64,000 nucleotides of DNA from Diplocloster modestus (lineage in GTDB: Bacteria; Bacillota; Clostridia; Lachnospirales; Lachnospiraceae): contig NZ_JAHQCX010000002.1 in assembly GCF_019042245.1 (NCBI RefSeq), forward strand, positions 371,693 to 435,692. The letters are read 5' to 3'. The notes under the pieces were generated by a model. That model saw nothing but the letters and a program-made list of their open reading frames with translations, had not been told where the DNA came from and did not search any database. A program made the translations under genes and the position numbers. The first letter of the stretch is position 1; every line of letters begins with the position of its first letter. Below are positions 8,474-18,125 of this stretch, in pieces.

Positions 8474-9838
8474 ATGAAAAAAATCAGGCCCTTCGGCGCC
8501 CTGGATCAGCTGGGTTATACGTTTGGGGAATTGGGAAACAACTTTTTATTTGCATTTATGGAGGCGTTTTTTCTTACTTTTTGTACTTATGCGCTGGGAA
8601 TCAGCCCGTTTTTTATGGGTACCCTGTTTTTATTCGCAAGGCTATGGGATGCCGTCAACGATCCCATCCTGGGTTCTTTCCCGGACCGCTGGAAGATCGG
8701 CAAAGGAACCGACCGTTTTAAACCTTATATAAAACTGGCGTTACCTCCGATCTTTATATTTGCCATCTGCTGTTTTATCGATATATCCAGCTGGGTATCT
8801 GTGGTAAAGCATATCTGGATCTCAGCCGCCTATATCCTCTACGGTATGAGCTATACCGCGCTGACGATGCCTTATGGCAGCCTGTCAAACGTGATCACCT
8901 CGGATAATCTGGAACGGACCAAATTATCCCGCGCCCGCGGTTTGGGCGGACTGCTCACCGCGATCCCCATGACGATCGCTCCCATATTTTTATTTAACAA
9001 AGATACCGGTGCGGTCAGTACCACAGGCTTTTTCGGAGTAGCTGTTGTATTTGCCTCTATGACGGTCATCTGTTATTTTGTGCTGCTGAAATGTACGGTA
9101 GAGCGGGTGGAAATTCCATCATCCAATGTAAAATATAACTTTGGCCATGTCATTAAAACCTCGCTTAAAAGCCGGCCTCTGGTGGGAGCCATGGTTGCCG
9201 CTTTCGGCGGAATGCTGGCCATCACCGGCCAAACCGGTCTGGGTTCCTTTCTTTATAAGGAATACTACGGGAATCCTCAGATTCTGTCGATTGCCAGCTT
9301 TCTTTCCCTTCCGATGATTTTGATCCTGTTTCCGATCGTTCCTGTTTTGGAGAAAAAATTCGGCAAACGGAAAGTGATCGTAAGCGTGACTTCCTTCGGA
9401 CTTATATTGAGCGCTATTTTATTCCTGGTTCCCATAGCCAATCCGTACCTCTATCTGGTTTTAAACATCTTTGCAACTCTGGGCAACCAGCTTTTGGTTA
9501 TGTTTATCTGGGCGGTGGTAAATGACTGCATAGATTATATGGAATACACGACTTCCGAACGGAATACCGGAACGGTTTACTCCATTTTTACATTTTCCAG
9601 AAAACTGGGCTCAACCTTTGCGGCCACTTTCTCAAGCTACGCACTGGGATGGGTCGGGTATCAGTCCGCAGCCGCCCAGCAGCTCCCAGGAGTCGCCGGT
9701 AATATCCGGTACCTGTGTACGGCAATACCGCTGATCAGTACCGCTTTGATCGTGGTCGGCATGGGTGTCATTTACAACTTGAAAAAAGAAGATTCCGAGA
9801 AAATCAATCAGATATTAAAACAGGCAAAAGAGGCCTAA
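8474..9838 (+). CDS. GPH-family (MelB-type) sugar/cation symporter-like MFS transporter
   Basis: The 454-residue membrane protein has about twelve hydrophobic segments. It carries the glycoside-pentoside-hexuronide signature RLWDAVNDPILGSFPDR near the N-terminus and a later NDCIDYMEYTT segment typical of this family. Members import glycosides or uronides with Na+ or H+, although relatives in amino-acid loci exist. GGGAGG precedes the start. It lies 21 bp after the cyclodeaminase gene and 33 bp before the peptidase gene, so it is almost certainly the uptake system for their substrate. Confidence 0.88.
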   Translation: MKKIRPFGALDQLGYTFGELGNNFLFAFMEAFFLTFCTYALGISPFFMGTLFLFARLWDAVNDPILGSFPDRWKIGKGTDRFKPYIKLALPPIFIFAICCFIDISSWVSVVKHIWISAAYILYGMSYTALTMPYGSLSNVITSDNLERTKLSRARGLGGLLTAIPMTIAPIFLFNKDTGAVSTTGFFGVAVVFASMTVICYFVLLKCTVERVEIPSSNVKYNFGHVIKTSLKSRPLVGAMVAAFGGMLAITGQTGLGSFLYKEYYGNPQILSIASFLSLPMILILFPIVPVLEKKFGKRKVIVSVTSFGLILSAILFLVPIANPYLYLVLNIFATLGNQLLVMFIWAVVNDCIDYMEYTTSERNTGTVYSIFTFSRKLGSTFAATFSSYALGWVGYQSAAAQQLPGVAGNIRYLCTAIPLISTALIVVGMGVIYNLKKEDSEKINQILKQAKEA

Positions 9839-9871
9839 GAAGCCCCGGCCATAAATTAAGGAGGTTATCGC

Positions 9872-11035
9872 ATGCCAGATTATTCCCATATCGAAGTAAT
9901 ACAGCTGCTAAAAAAACTGGTATCTATCGAGAGTACAAATGTGGGGTCCTATGAAAAAGAGATCGGCGACTTTATCTATCACTGGCTGGAAACTGAGACA
10001 GCCGGCACCGGAGTAAGCCTCCTTCGGGATGAGGCGCTGCCGGGCAGATATAATATAGTCGCGGAGTTGAAAGGTGAGATCGAACGGCCTAATTTCGTAT
10101 TTATCACACACATGGATACGGTCCCTGTGGGGAATGGTTGGACGAAGGATCCGTTCAAAGGCGAGATCATCGACGGTAAGCTTTACGGCCGGGGCGCTCT
10201 TGACATGAAGCAGGGAGTGGCCTCCGCCATGATCGTATTCCGGGATCTTGCAAAATCCGGCAAACGACCCAAACATTCGATTCTTTTCATCGGTTCCGTG
10301 GACGAAGAAGGAAATGTGATGCAAGGGGCCGTGCAAGCCGTTAAAAATGGCTGGATCAACAAAGACAGCTGGGTACTGGATACAGAACCCACCGCCGGGT
10401 ACATTATGGGAGCGCATAAGGGAAAAACATGGTTTGAAATAAAGACCAAGGGCAAACCGGCCCATGGCAGTGTGCCGCAGATGGGCATCGACGCGATCGC
10501 CGCTATGGGTGAAATCATCAGCGAGCTGAGGGCACGTATCGCCCAGTGGCCGGGCACAGAAGAAATGGGTCCGTCGACCATCTGCTTCGGCACTGTCCAG
10601 GGCGGCGTGAATACTAATATCGTGGCGGATGAATGCACGCTGACCATCGACATGCGGCTGTCGCATCCGCTGACCACAGAAGGTTCCATCCATCTGGTCG
10701 AGGAAGCGATTCAGGCAGGAACCCAGAAGGTTCCCGGCTCGTCAGGGACCTATAGAATTATCGCCGCAAGGCCTTATATCCTGATGGATGAGGAAGCGCC
10801 CCTATATCTGGCACTGAAAAAAGCTGCGGAAAAGATCACCGGGAAGCCGCCAGTTACCATGCTTCTGACCGGTTATACCGATTCCGGCGTGGCCACCGCG
10901 GAATGCGGCTGCATAAACGCGATGTCCTATGGCGCCAAAGGAAACAATGCCCATCAGGCTGATGAATATGTGGATTGCGGCAGTGTGTTGACATTGGTTG
11001 ACGTTTTACATGAACTGATGAATTACGTCAGCTGA
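9872..11035 (+). CDS. M20-family metallopeptidase/deacylase (ArgE/DapE/CPG2-like)
   Basis: The 387-residue protein has the M20 metal site: THMDTVP, YGRGALDMKQG, the DEEG catalytic Glu pair and DTEPT. It also has the dimerisation lid (GKPAHGS through IVADECTLTIDMR) and a C-terminal His in NNAHQADEY. These enzymes hydrolyse N-acyl or peptide bonds next to a carboxylate in the cytoplasm. AAGGAGG lies before the ATG. As last gene of the operon it probably releases the amino acid handled by the cyclodeaminase-family protein. It ends 6 bp from the convergent exporter gene, with no separate terminator visible. Confidence 0.88.
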   Translation: MPDYSHIEVIQLLKKLVSIESTNVGSYEKEIGDFIYHWLETETAGTGVSLLRDEALPGRYNIVAELKGEIERPNFVFITHMDTVPVGNGWTKDPFKGEIIDGKLYGRGALDMKQGVASAMIVFRDLAKSGKRPKHSILFIGSVDEEGNVMQGAVQAVKNGWINKDSWVLDTEPTAGYIMGAHKGKTWFEIKTKGKPAHGSVPQMGIDAIAAMGEIISELRARIAQWPGTEEMGPSTICFGTVQGGVNTNIVADECTLTIDMRLSHPLTTEGSIHLVEEAIQAGTQKVPGSSGTYRIIAARPYILMDEEAPLYLALKKAAEKITGKPPVTMLLTGYTDSGVATAECGCINAMSYGAKGNNAHQADEYVDCGSVLTLVDVLHELMNYVS

Positions 11036-11041
11036 CTTACT

Positions 11042-11479
11042 TTACTTCGCCCGGCGCCGGTCGTATCTCAGAAACAGCAGGAAAATGGAGTCAATCAGAA
11101 AGATCGCAAGCGCAATTGCTCCTGCAATCATAAATGTTTCAAACAGATATGCCTTAACGGCCTCAAAATCTTTCTCCAGCATGTAGTATACTACACGGAA
11201 CATGCCGACGCCGGGCACGATCGGCAGAATTCCCGGAACAAAGAAAGTGGTTACCGGAGCTTTTCTGCTCCGGGCCAGGATGTTGGACAGCAGGGCAACC
11301 ACGATCGCTGAAATCAGACTTCCCATAATCGTGCTGTTTTCCACGTGAAGCACCACCAGATAAATGAGCCAGCCAAGAGCGCCGGTGGTACTGGTAAACA
11401 GCAGATATTTCCTGGGAACCTCCAGGATAATGGAGAAGCACAGGACGGATACAAATGCGCCGATAATCTGTAGTATCAT
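11042..11479 (-). CDS. Threonine/serine exporter, small subunit (ThrE_2/DUF3815)
   Basis: The 145-residue protein has four to five hydrophobic helices (MILQIIGAFVSVLCFSIILE..., then FFVPGILPIVPGVGMF). The Pro/Gly-rich GILPIVPG loop is characteristic of the C-terminal half of ThrE-type exporters (PF12821). Its ATG overlaps the stop of the larger subunit (ATGA), so the two are translationally coupled. Together they equal one fused ThrE exporter, which expels threonine or serine in Corynebacterium. Substrate here is inferred from family only. Confidence 0.85.
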   Translation of the reverse strand: MILQIIGAFVSVLCFSIILEVPRKYLLFTSTTGALGWLIYLVVLHVENSTIMGSLISAIVVALLSNILARSRKAPVTTFFVPGILPIVPGVGMFRVVYYMLEKDFEAVKAYLFETFMIAGAIALAIFLIDSIFLLFLRYDRRRAK

Positions 11480-12252
11480 AGCAGGACCTCCCATCCGAAC
11501 AAACCACAAATACCAAGGCCGAGACCTACGCCCAACGCGATCGCCAGAGCCTTCACAAAGGCCTCCAGCATTCTGGCTCCGCCGGACATGTAATCCCCCT
11601 GAAGGGTATCCCGGGCCGCGTTGGTTACCGCCACTCCCGGCATCATCGGCATCATCGTCGCTATGATGATCAGATCCAGATGAACCGGTACCGGCAGGAA
11701 CCGCCCCACCGCACAGGCGCAGACTGCGATGGCAGCGCAGATGCAGAAGTCCCGGATAAACGGCCTCAGGCCAAGCCGGCTGCCTCCATAGGTCATGGCC
11801 GCCATCAGGATACCGCACACTGCTGCATTCACACAGTCGATGGCATGTCCGCCCAGCAGCATCGTATAGAAAATAGATACCAGCACCAGACACAGGTTAA
11901 CCAGGTAAGGGCGGTAGATCTTCTCCCGGGACACGGACATAAGCTCTTCCCGGGTTTCTTTCAAGGACAGGGCACCTGCGCAGAAACGCCGGGATATCTC
12001 ATTGACCCGGCAGATCCGGTTCAGATTCGTATCCCGGTTCTTAATCCTGCGCACGACGGTAATCGGATTCATGTCCCGGTCCGAAGCCGTCACTAAAATG
12101 GAGGTCGTCAGCACCACTGCTTCCACCCTGGCCGGCTTTTGGGCTTTCAGCATATGGTTAATCGTCTCTTCACAGCGGTAGGTTTCCGCATTATTCTTTA
12201 ACATGATCTCACCGGCTAACACAGCGGTGTCTGTCAGGGATTGATAGTCCAC
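11476..12252 (-). CDS. Threonine/serine exporter, large subunit (ThrE/DUF1212)
   Basis: The 258-residue protein starts with a soluble domain (about 1-115) containing the NAETYRCEETI motif of ThrE/DUF1212. Several membrane helices follow, and the polar MMPMMPGVAVTNAARD loop matches the GILPIVPG loop of its partner. It uses a GTG start at 12252 behind AGAGGGTG. The pair lies downstream of the terminator that follows the sulfotransferase gene, so it is probably a separate two-gene unit. It is convergent with the M20 peptidase operon. Confidence 0.87.
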   Translation of the reverse strand: MDYQSLTDTAVLAGEIMLKNNAETYRCEETINHMLKAQKPARVEAVVLTTSILVTASDRDMNPITVVRRIKNRDTNLNRICRVNEISRRFCAGALSLKETREELMSVSREKIYRPYLVNLCLVLVSIFYTMLLGGHAIDCVNAAVCGILMAAMTYGGSRLGLRPFIRDFCICAAIAVCACAVGRFLPVPVHLDLIIIATMMPMMPGVAVTNAARDTLQGDYMSGGARMLEAFVKALAIALGVGLGLGICGLFGWEVLL

Positions 12253-12351
12253 GGGCTCACCCTCTTCTTTTCTGAAATAGATGCCTAATCTGATATGCTT
12301 CTATCGTTTCATGTTAGCATCATAGCACATGCCCCAGGCCGCTTCAAGGGT

Positions 12352-12393
12352 CAAAAAACCAGCGGCAATGAATCCTGTTCAAAGCCGCCGGTT
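12352..12393 (-). terminator. Intrinsic terminator after the sulfotransferase gene
   Basis: On the minus strand AACCGGCGGC pairs with GCCGCTGGTT (one G-T pair) and is followed directly by a run of T (plus-strand A, 12352-12358). It lies about 100 bp after the arylsulfate sulfotransferase stop codon. Confidence 0.8.
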
Positions 12394-12489
12394 CCCTGCA
12401 TACCGCACATCGGTCTGTTATTTTATTCGGCCGCATAAAGACCTATAGCAGCACGAAACATATTTAAATTTATCCAACCCGGGTTACTC

Positions 12490-14373
12490 TCAAAACTCTA
12501 AAGAAACCCCTGTCTCGTAGATGTTCTCATCTACCAGCAGCTGCACACGGAATTTTCCGCTCAGCCCCTTCTTATTGATAAACAGATCCACATTTCGGGG
12601 ATTGTTCTTCAGGAACGTTCCGACACACATTGCTTCGAAATTCTTGGATGCCGACGTGTTGATATAATAGCGGTGGACGCTTCCATCCTCACTGGTCAGC
12701 AGCAGCATTGCCAGCTGTCCTTTTTCATAGGTGGCATTGAACAGGATCCTGTCTTCTTCTTCCGTGAGGGAAGCCTCATAGTGATCCGGTACCGTTTCAC
12801 CGGCAGCCTGTGCCGGCACCTCGGTGTCGAATTCCCCGGTAACGCTCATAGTCCCGCATATCCGCCCGGCTCCCAGCTCCATCACTTCCCCGGCATAGTA
12901 AGGGGGAAGTTTCTCGGCCCGGAATACATTGGACGGGACGTGCAGCTCATAGACCACCTCATCATTTACGATCTCACAGGTGATGGAGTTCAGACGGCAG
13001 TCCGGCCCCGTGCCGTCCATGCTGCCCAGTCCCTCTAACGGTTCGCCGTTCTTGTAAGCGATTCCGCCGGAGTGTACCATATATCGCCCTTCCCCATAAT
13101 ACTCTACATTACAGATATAAGGGGAGAAGAAATCCGCGCCCCGCTCTTTTCCATACTGCCAGACCTGACGGACGGTGCGCGCCTGCGTATCGATGTGGTA
13201 ACGGACGCCTCTGGAATAGCTGTCCGCTGCCTTGGCGTACTGTTCCCTGATCTTCGAGCGGTAATGTCCATTGTCGAACATCATGATATCCCCATCCGGG
13301 CAGACCAGAACACCGTGCTGTTCATAGGACCACTCAAAAGGTTCTCCCTCGGGTTTGAAGAAATACCGGTTCACAAAGTCCTCCGGCCAGCCGGCAGGGT
13401 CACTGAGAACCCAGTTCAGCTCCCCGCTCACATAATCGATATTGATCACCGCATCCTGATGCCGCCCGGACAGCGTGATGGAATCGGTTTTTTTATCATA
13501 CCACACGGCATTATTATGAAACCAGTCGTGGGCGGAGCCGGAACCCGAGTAGGTGGATGCGCACTGATAGGGCAGCAGCTTTTTATAATCCCAGGTGCGC
13601 AGAATCTTACCCGTCTCCCGGTCTGCCAGAGCCAATACATCCTCCACTGTTTCCGCGTCCGGCGCCTGGGTCAGCATCAGAATGTTCCCGTCATCCATCT
13701 CAAATGTGTCATGATGATAACCGCCCGGCACTCGGTATTCCCGGTAGATCTTGCCATGCACGCCCATCTCGTAAACACCGCTGACGTAGTAGGGCAGCCG
13801 GATCAGACGATCCGTTCCCACCAACAGATGCCCGTTGGCCAGCCGCTTCATGTCAAAGGATACGTTCACCGTCAGATACCAGCGGACATCTCCCCGGTAA
13901 TCACAGGCCAGAGCGTCCGCCTTGGAGGTCTGGGTCAGGAAGATCAGATTATCTCCCATGTGATCTTTATTTTCTTTACAGAAGGTGGGTACCGGAACCT
14001 CCGGCGCCAGCGGCTTCGTGCGGATCGTCACCAGGCTGGTCTCGCCCCCTGAAGTTCTGAGCTCCACCGTATTCTCATAATCCCCGTATAACCCATATAC
14101 CGGCAGGATATGCACCGTATCCCGAGGAAACGTATGGGAAATATCTCCTGCGGGCTCTTTTCCTTTTACCGTCAGAGTAATCTCCTGCTTTACATTCGTG
14201 CGGAACAAGATCAATGCCGTCAACGGGGAAATCAGATACGGGTTCAGTTTTACCAGAGGGACTTCCAGAGTATAGTTCCCCTGTTCAAACTCCGCCAGTA
14301 TCTCCTGCTCCGCCTTGTTCTGTCTTGTGACCAGATGTTCTTTTTTTTCATATTTTATAGCTTTCGCATCCAT
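12490..14373 (-). CDS. Arylsulfate sulfotransferase (ASST), no signal peptide
   Basis: The 627-residue protein is a PAPS-independent aryl-sulfate sulfotransferase. These enzymes move sulfate from one phenolic sulfate ester to another phenol through a histidine intermediate. It has an N-terminal beta-sandwich (about 25-125) and a six-bladed propeller. The catalytic-region histidines are visible: GGYHHDTFEMDDGNIL (His221), AHDWFHNNAVWY (His286) and SYEQHGVLVCPDGD followed by MMFDNGH (His353). Proteobacterial homologues are periplasmic, but this one starts MDAKAIKYEKKEHL with no signal peptide, so it should be cytoplasmic. GGAGG precedes the start. It is 83 bp behind an SLC13 anion permease, which could import the sulfated substrate. 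Confidence 0.9.
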   Translation of the reverse strand: MDAKAIKYEKKEHLVTRQNKAEQEILAEFEQGNYTLEVPLVKLNPYLISPLTALILFRTNVKQEITLTVKGKEPAGDISHTFPRDTVHILPVYGLYGDYENTVELRTSGGETSLVTIRTKPLAPEVPVPTFCKENKDHMGDNLIFLTQTSKADALACDYRGDVRWYLTVNVSFDMKRLANGHLLVGTDRLIRLPYYVSGVYEMGVHGKIYREYRVPGGYHHDTFEMDDGNILMLTQAPDAETVEDVLALADRETGKILRTWDYKKLLPYQCASTYSGSGSAHDWFHNNAVWYDKKTDSITLSGRHQDAVINIDYVSGELNWVLSDPAGWPEDFVNRYFFKPEGEPFEWSYEQHGVLVCPDGDIMMFDNGHYRSKIREQYAKAADSYSRGVRYHIDTQARTVRQVWQYGKERGADFFSPYICNVEYYGEGRYMVHSGGIAYKNGEPLEGLGSMDGTGPDCRLNSITCEIVNDEVVYELHVPSNVFRAEKLPPYYAGEVMELGAGRICGTMSVTGEFDTEVPAQAAGETVPDHYEASLTEEEDRILFNATYEKGQLAMLLLTSEDGSVHRYYINTSASKNFEAMCVGTFLKNNPRNVDLFINKKGLSGKFRVQLLVDENIYETGVSLEF

Positions 14374-14456
14374 ATTTTTCCTCCAGTCCCGCAGTTTGCT
14401 GCGGCCTTCATGCAGGCAGAGTCCCGCATAACCGGGACCTGCCTTTTCGATACCAG

Positions 14457-15845
14457 TTACTTCAGGAATCCGGTCAGCGACCAGTAAGGGAATATAATAA
14501 TGATCAGGAATATAATGCTGAGAACCGTTCGTGTCGTACAGAATTTGATCGCCTTTTTCATATCAAACACATCATAGCTGAACAGGATCAGGAACAGTGC
14601 CCATTCGTAAGGGAAGAACAGCTGCTCTACGCCCCATACAAAGCTGAACGTGGTGCCTACAATGCTCAGACCCAGTTTGGATGCGATATCGATGAACAGC
14701 GGTGAGAAAGCTGCCATACCGGCCAGAGGCGTCATCATCATATCGGTAATTACACCCGTCAGCCATGCAAACGCGGTCATTCCCAGGTTTCCTACGTTCT
14801 GTAGAAGCGGCATCACGATACTGCTGACCAGGTCCGCAACACCGACTGCGTTGGACATGCTTCCGATGGACATGGTTGCAGCCACAAAGAACACCATCGG
14901 GAAATTAACAGACTTCAGGTCCTCCACTTCCGCCACCTGCACACCCGGCAGATAGCAGGCGATCACCGCCAGTGAGAACAGCCATCCGGCGTCGATATTG
15001 GTAAATATCATAGCGATGACAAGTAAAACCAGGACTACCAGGAATTTGATCTCTTTGGGTTTCATTTTCCCAAGTTCCTTATATTTTTCAACAAAGTACT
15101 CTTTCCCGTCGATCTGCACATCCTGTTTGAACAGAATCCTTACCATGACCAGCAGGACGATGGTCCAGATCAGCATGATCGGGAAGTTGCTGATGAAATA
15201 TTCCATCCAGCTAACCGCATGGCCCGTCTCTTTTAAGTAGGAGTTGACCAGCTGAAGATTCTCACTGGCGGATAAATACAGCCAGGCCGGAGCAATGGCG
15301 GCCACAAAGCCAGCGAACATAATACCGGCTCCGGTATTACTATTGTTCTTTATTTTCAGGGCATGGTAGATCCCATAGCAGAGGGCGCAGTATAAAGCCA
15401 CCCGGCCGGTCATATTCGGCACCAGCAGCGCCACAATCACACCTGACAGAACGATCCCGGTAACAATACCCTTGTAGGACCCACCGGTCTTAACGATGAA
15501 AAAATATGCGATTCTCTGCATCAGCCCGCTTTTTTCAAATATAACGGACAGCGTCAGTCCGCCCAGGGACAGCCACACGACAGACCCTGTCCAGGGCCCC
15601 AGCACCACGGCAGCGGGCGCCACACCCCAGAGGATAGCCCCGATCGTCAGTAACAGCCCGGAGACATACACCGGCATCAGGTTCATAGCCCAGGTCAGAA
15701 TCGCCCACGCGGTAACCACGAAAAACTTTCTCATTTCCGGAGTGACGGCATCCGTCTGCGGAATAATAAAATACAGTAGTGCCGGAACACCGATTGCAAT
15801 CACCCATTTTATAATCTGTCCATACGGTAACGTTTTTTTGTTCAT
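14457..15845 (-). CDS. SLC13/DASS-family anion permease
   Basis: The 462-residue protein has about eleven to twelve membrane helices. Its layout is that of divalent anion:Na+ symporters: WAILTWAMNLMPVYVSGLLL in the first half, then FVAATMSIGSMSNAVG in the second half, where the family keeps its SNT-type motif. Members import dicarboxylates, sulfate or organic anions. It precedes the leaderless sulfotransferase, so a sulfated or carboxylated aromatic anion is a reasonable substrate guess. The start (GTGAGGATCGGGGA upstream) is well supported. Confidence 0.85.
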   Translation of the reverse strand: MNKKTLPYGQIIKWVIAIGVPALLYFIIPQTDAVTPEMRKFFVVTAWAILTWAMNLMPVYVSGLLLTIGAILWGVAPAAVVLGPWTGSVVWLSLGGLTLSVIFEKSGLMQRIAYFFIVKTGGSYKGIVTGIVLSGVIVALLVPNMTGRVALYCALCYGIYHALKIKNNSNTGAGIMFAGFVAAIAPAWLYLSASENLQLVNSYLKETGHAVSWMEYFISNFPIMLIWTIVLLVMVRILFKQDVQIDGKEYFVEKYKELGKMKPKEIKFLVVLVLLVIAMIFTNIDAGWLFSLAVIACYLPGVQVAEVEDLKSVNFPMVFFVAATMSIGSMSNAVGVADLVSSIVMPLLQNVGNLGMTAFAWLTGVITDMMMTPLAGMAAFSPLFIDIASKLGLSIVGTTFSFVWGVEQLFFPYEWALFLILFSYDVFDMKKAIKFCTTRTVLSIIFLIIIIFPYWSLTGFLK

Positions 15846-16057
15846 TCCCCGATCCTCACTTTCATTTGCCCATTGCGTGAAAAAGCTTTTGTCCTATAGT
15901 GTAATGCTATATGGCAAAAGCTTTTTCAAAAGCGCACCCTTCTCACGTTATGCGCCTGTTTCATTGACTGCAAGTCATATAGCATGAACCTACATACGGT
16001 CTGCGCATGCCGGCCGGACATGCGGTCGACCGGCCATGCAGGCTTTTCTCACACAAA
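15846..16057. promoter_or_regulatory. Intergenic region with two inverted repeats
   Basis: A perfect 13-bp inverted repeat, GAAAAAGCTTTTG (15879-15891) and CAAAAGCTTTTTC (15915-15927), lies 35-80 bp before the permease start and has a 23-nt loop. Nearer the PEP-hydrolase gene a GC-rich hairpin (16005-16039) pairs CCGGCC with GGCCGG. Neither is followed by a T-run on the minus strand. The first may be an operator or a 5' UTR structure; the second may slow transcription after the upstream gene. Confidence 0.55.
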
Positions 16058-16888
16058 TTATCTGTGAACATCCTTGAATGCTTCTGTCTGCGCTTTGATT
16101 CCTCTCTCAGCAGCAAACCGTTCGATACTGGATGCTCCGAAGAATCCGTCGATTTCCGGAATTCTCTCGATTACATACTGTGCATCTTCCGGTTCTGCGA
16201 TGGGGCCGCCGTGGCAGATGACCATAACATCCGGATTAACGCTTCTTCCGCCTTCGATGATGGCTTTAATTTTCACTACACAGTCATCCAGCGTAAGGGC
16301 AGTCTGCGCTCCGATGGTTCCCTTGGTGGTCAGGCCCATATGGGCAACCAGAATGTCGGCTCCTGCTTCCGCCATGGCTTTTGCCTGCTCGGGGTCGAAT
16401 ACATAGGGACAAGTCAGCATATCCAGCTCGTGAGCCTTGCGGACCATCTCTACTTCCAAACCATAACCCATGCCGGTTTCCTCCAGGTTCTGGCGGAATA
16501 CGCCATCGATCAGTCCTACGGTAGGGAAGTTCTGAACACCGTTAAATCCCATATCCTTGAGCTGTTTCAAATAGACATCCATCACACGGAACGGGTCGGT
16601 TCCGCACACGCCAGCCAGTACCGGTGTATTCTTCACTACCGGGAGCACCTCGGACCCCATCTCCACAACGATCTGGTTCGCATCGCCGTAGGATAACAGT
16701 CCCGATAGGGATCCTCTGCCCGCCATCCGGAACCGTCCGGAATTATAGATGATCAGCATATCGGCTCCGCCTGCTTCGCTGCTCTTAGCGGTGATTCCGG
16801 TGCCGGCGCCAACGCCTACGAGAATTTTTCCATTTGCTGTTTCCTCTTTGAATTTGGCTAAAATCTCCGTTCTTGACATTGTGTTCAT
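16058..16888 (-). CDS. PEP hydrolase family TIM-barrel protein (PF09370)
   Basis: The 276-residue protein matches the phosphoenolpyruvate hydrolase-like TIM-barrel family. Visible segments are [61 protein letters not shown] and the C-terminal [14 protein letters not shown]. The family resembles PEP/isocitrate lyase superfamily barrels, but its physiological reaction is not established. GGAGG precedes the start. It is 13 bp downstream of the Tm-1-like gene, the partner with which this family is usually paired, and a second copy of the domain occurs fused to AraC at 18.5-19.7 kb. Confidence 0.85.
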   Translation of the reverse strand: MNTMSRTEILAKFKEETANGKILVGVGAGTGITAKSSEAGGADMLIIYNSGRFRMAGRGSLSGLLSYGDANQIVVEMGSEVLPVVKNTPVLAGVCGTDPFRVMDVYLKQLKDMGFNGVQNFPTVGLIDGVFRQNLEETGMGYGLEVEMVRKAHELDMLTCPYVFDPEQAKAMAEAGADILVAHMGLTTKGTIGAQTALTLDDCVVKIKAIIEGGRSVNPDVMVICHGGPIAEPEDAQYVIERIPEIDGFFGASSIERFAAERGIKAQTEAFKDVHR

Positions 16889-16901
16889 TTGACATATCCT
16901 C

Positions 16902-18107
16902 CTATTTCATCAGTTCAATTAATTTCTCTGCTGCCGCTTCGGCAAATGCAGGATCGTTGATATTACAGTCCATTTCTTCTATTTTCACTACATCGGTGTT
17001 CACTTTGCTCTTTAGGGTGTTGAACAGCACCTGGTCCTCTGAAGGCCCGTAGAATGCCCCGCCTTGCGTATCGATGGCGGATACCCCTTTTAACGGGAGC
17101 ATCAGCACGGTTTTTTCCGTTGCCATATTCAGTTTTTCCGCAAGCTTTTCACCGATCTTTGCATTTTCTTCCTTGGTCGTACGCATCAACGTAACCATCG
17201 GATTATGTTTATACAGATTCCGTCCGGCGAATTTCTCCGGCACTGTGTCGAAGGGTCCGAAATTTACCATATCCAGGGCCCCTACTGATACCACCTGGGG
17301 AATTCTGCACTGTGAAGCCGCTTCGCTGCGGTGAGGGCCCGCGTTCAGGACGCCTCCGACCAGCTCGTCACACCACTCCGTGGTCGTCAGATCCAGCACA
17401 CCCTTGATGAATCCGGCGCGGATCAGCATTTCCATGGATCGCCCTCCGATTCCTGTGGCATGGAATACCAGCACCTCGTAACCGCGTTTCTCCAGATATT
17501 CCCTCGCATGGGTAATGCAGGGTGTCGTCACTCCGAACATAGTAGCTGCGATCAATGGCTTCTCCGGCACTGTTTTTTTATTTTCGAAGCTCACCATACC
17601 TGCGATGGCAAATACCGCATTGGTAAATATTTTTACCGAAATGCTGTTTAATCCTGCCACATCCACGATCGACGGCATCATGACGATATCGCTGGTTCCC
17701 ACATACTGCTGCGTGTTCCCGGATGCCATGGTAGATACCATAACTTTCGGCACACCGATGGGCAGCGCCTGCATGGCCGGCGTCACCAGAGCCGTTCCTC
17801 CGGAACCTCCGAAGGATAATATTCCATCAAACTTCCCCTCATCGTAAAGCCCCGGCAGAAGCTTTTCCATCCCCTTAGACAGCACTTCCATAGCCCATGC
17901 CCGGTCTTTTCCGGCTGCAACTTCTTCTATCTTCTCCCCTGCCGCTGCCGCCAGTTCCTGATTGGAGACATCCGGCGTAAACGCCGGTTCAAATACCCCT
18001 GTATGTATCATATAGGCCTTCAGTCCTATGCTCTCGATCAGATCTTTCACATAAGCGAATTCTTCCCCTTTTGTATCAAAGGTTCCTGCTACCGCTATTG
18101 TTTTCAA
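16902..18107 (-). CDS. Tm-1-like ATP-binding domain protein (UPF0261)
   Basis: The 401-residue protein matches the UPF0261/Tm-1 family: [19 protein letters not shown] at the N-terminus, then [16 protein letters not shown] and [20 protein letters not shown]. Plant Tm-1 uses this domain to bind ATP and a viral helicase; bacterial members are metabolic and uncharacterised. I choose a TTG start at 18107, seven bases behind AAAGGAGG, because the in-frame ATG at 18125 lies before that ribosome site. It forms a tight pair with the PEP-hydrolase-family gene. A nine-base inverted repeat and a GGAATTCTG direct repeat lie upstream. Confidence 0.85.
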   Translation of the reverse strand: MKTIAVAGTFDTKGEEFAYVKDLIESIGLKAYMIHTGVFEPAFTPDVSNQELAAAAGEKIEEVAAGKDRAWAMEVLSKGMEKLLPGLYDEGKFDGILSFGGSGGTALVTPAMQALPIGVPKVMVSTMASGNTQQYVGTSDIVMMPSIVDVAGLNSISVKIFTNAVFAIAGMVSFENKKTVPEKPLIAATMFGVTTPCITHAREYLEKRGYEVLVFHATGIGGRSMEMLIRAGFIKGVLDLTTTEWCDELVGGVLNAGPHRSEAASQCRIPQVVSVGALDMVNFGPFDTVPEKFAGRNLYKHNPMVTLMRTTKEENAKIGEKLAEKLNMATEKTVLMLPLKGVSAIDTQGGAFYGPSEDQVLFNTLKSKVNTDVVKIEEMDCNINDPAFAEAAAEKLIELMK

Positions 18108-18125
18108 ATGCCTTCCTCCTTTCAT

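Noticed and set aside
13072-14052. 326-codon plus-strand frame inside the sulfotransferase gene
   Set aside because: Antisense shadow of a clearly conserved enzyme; no recognisable domain.
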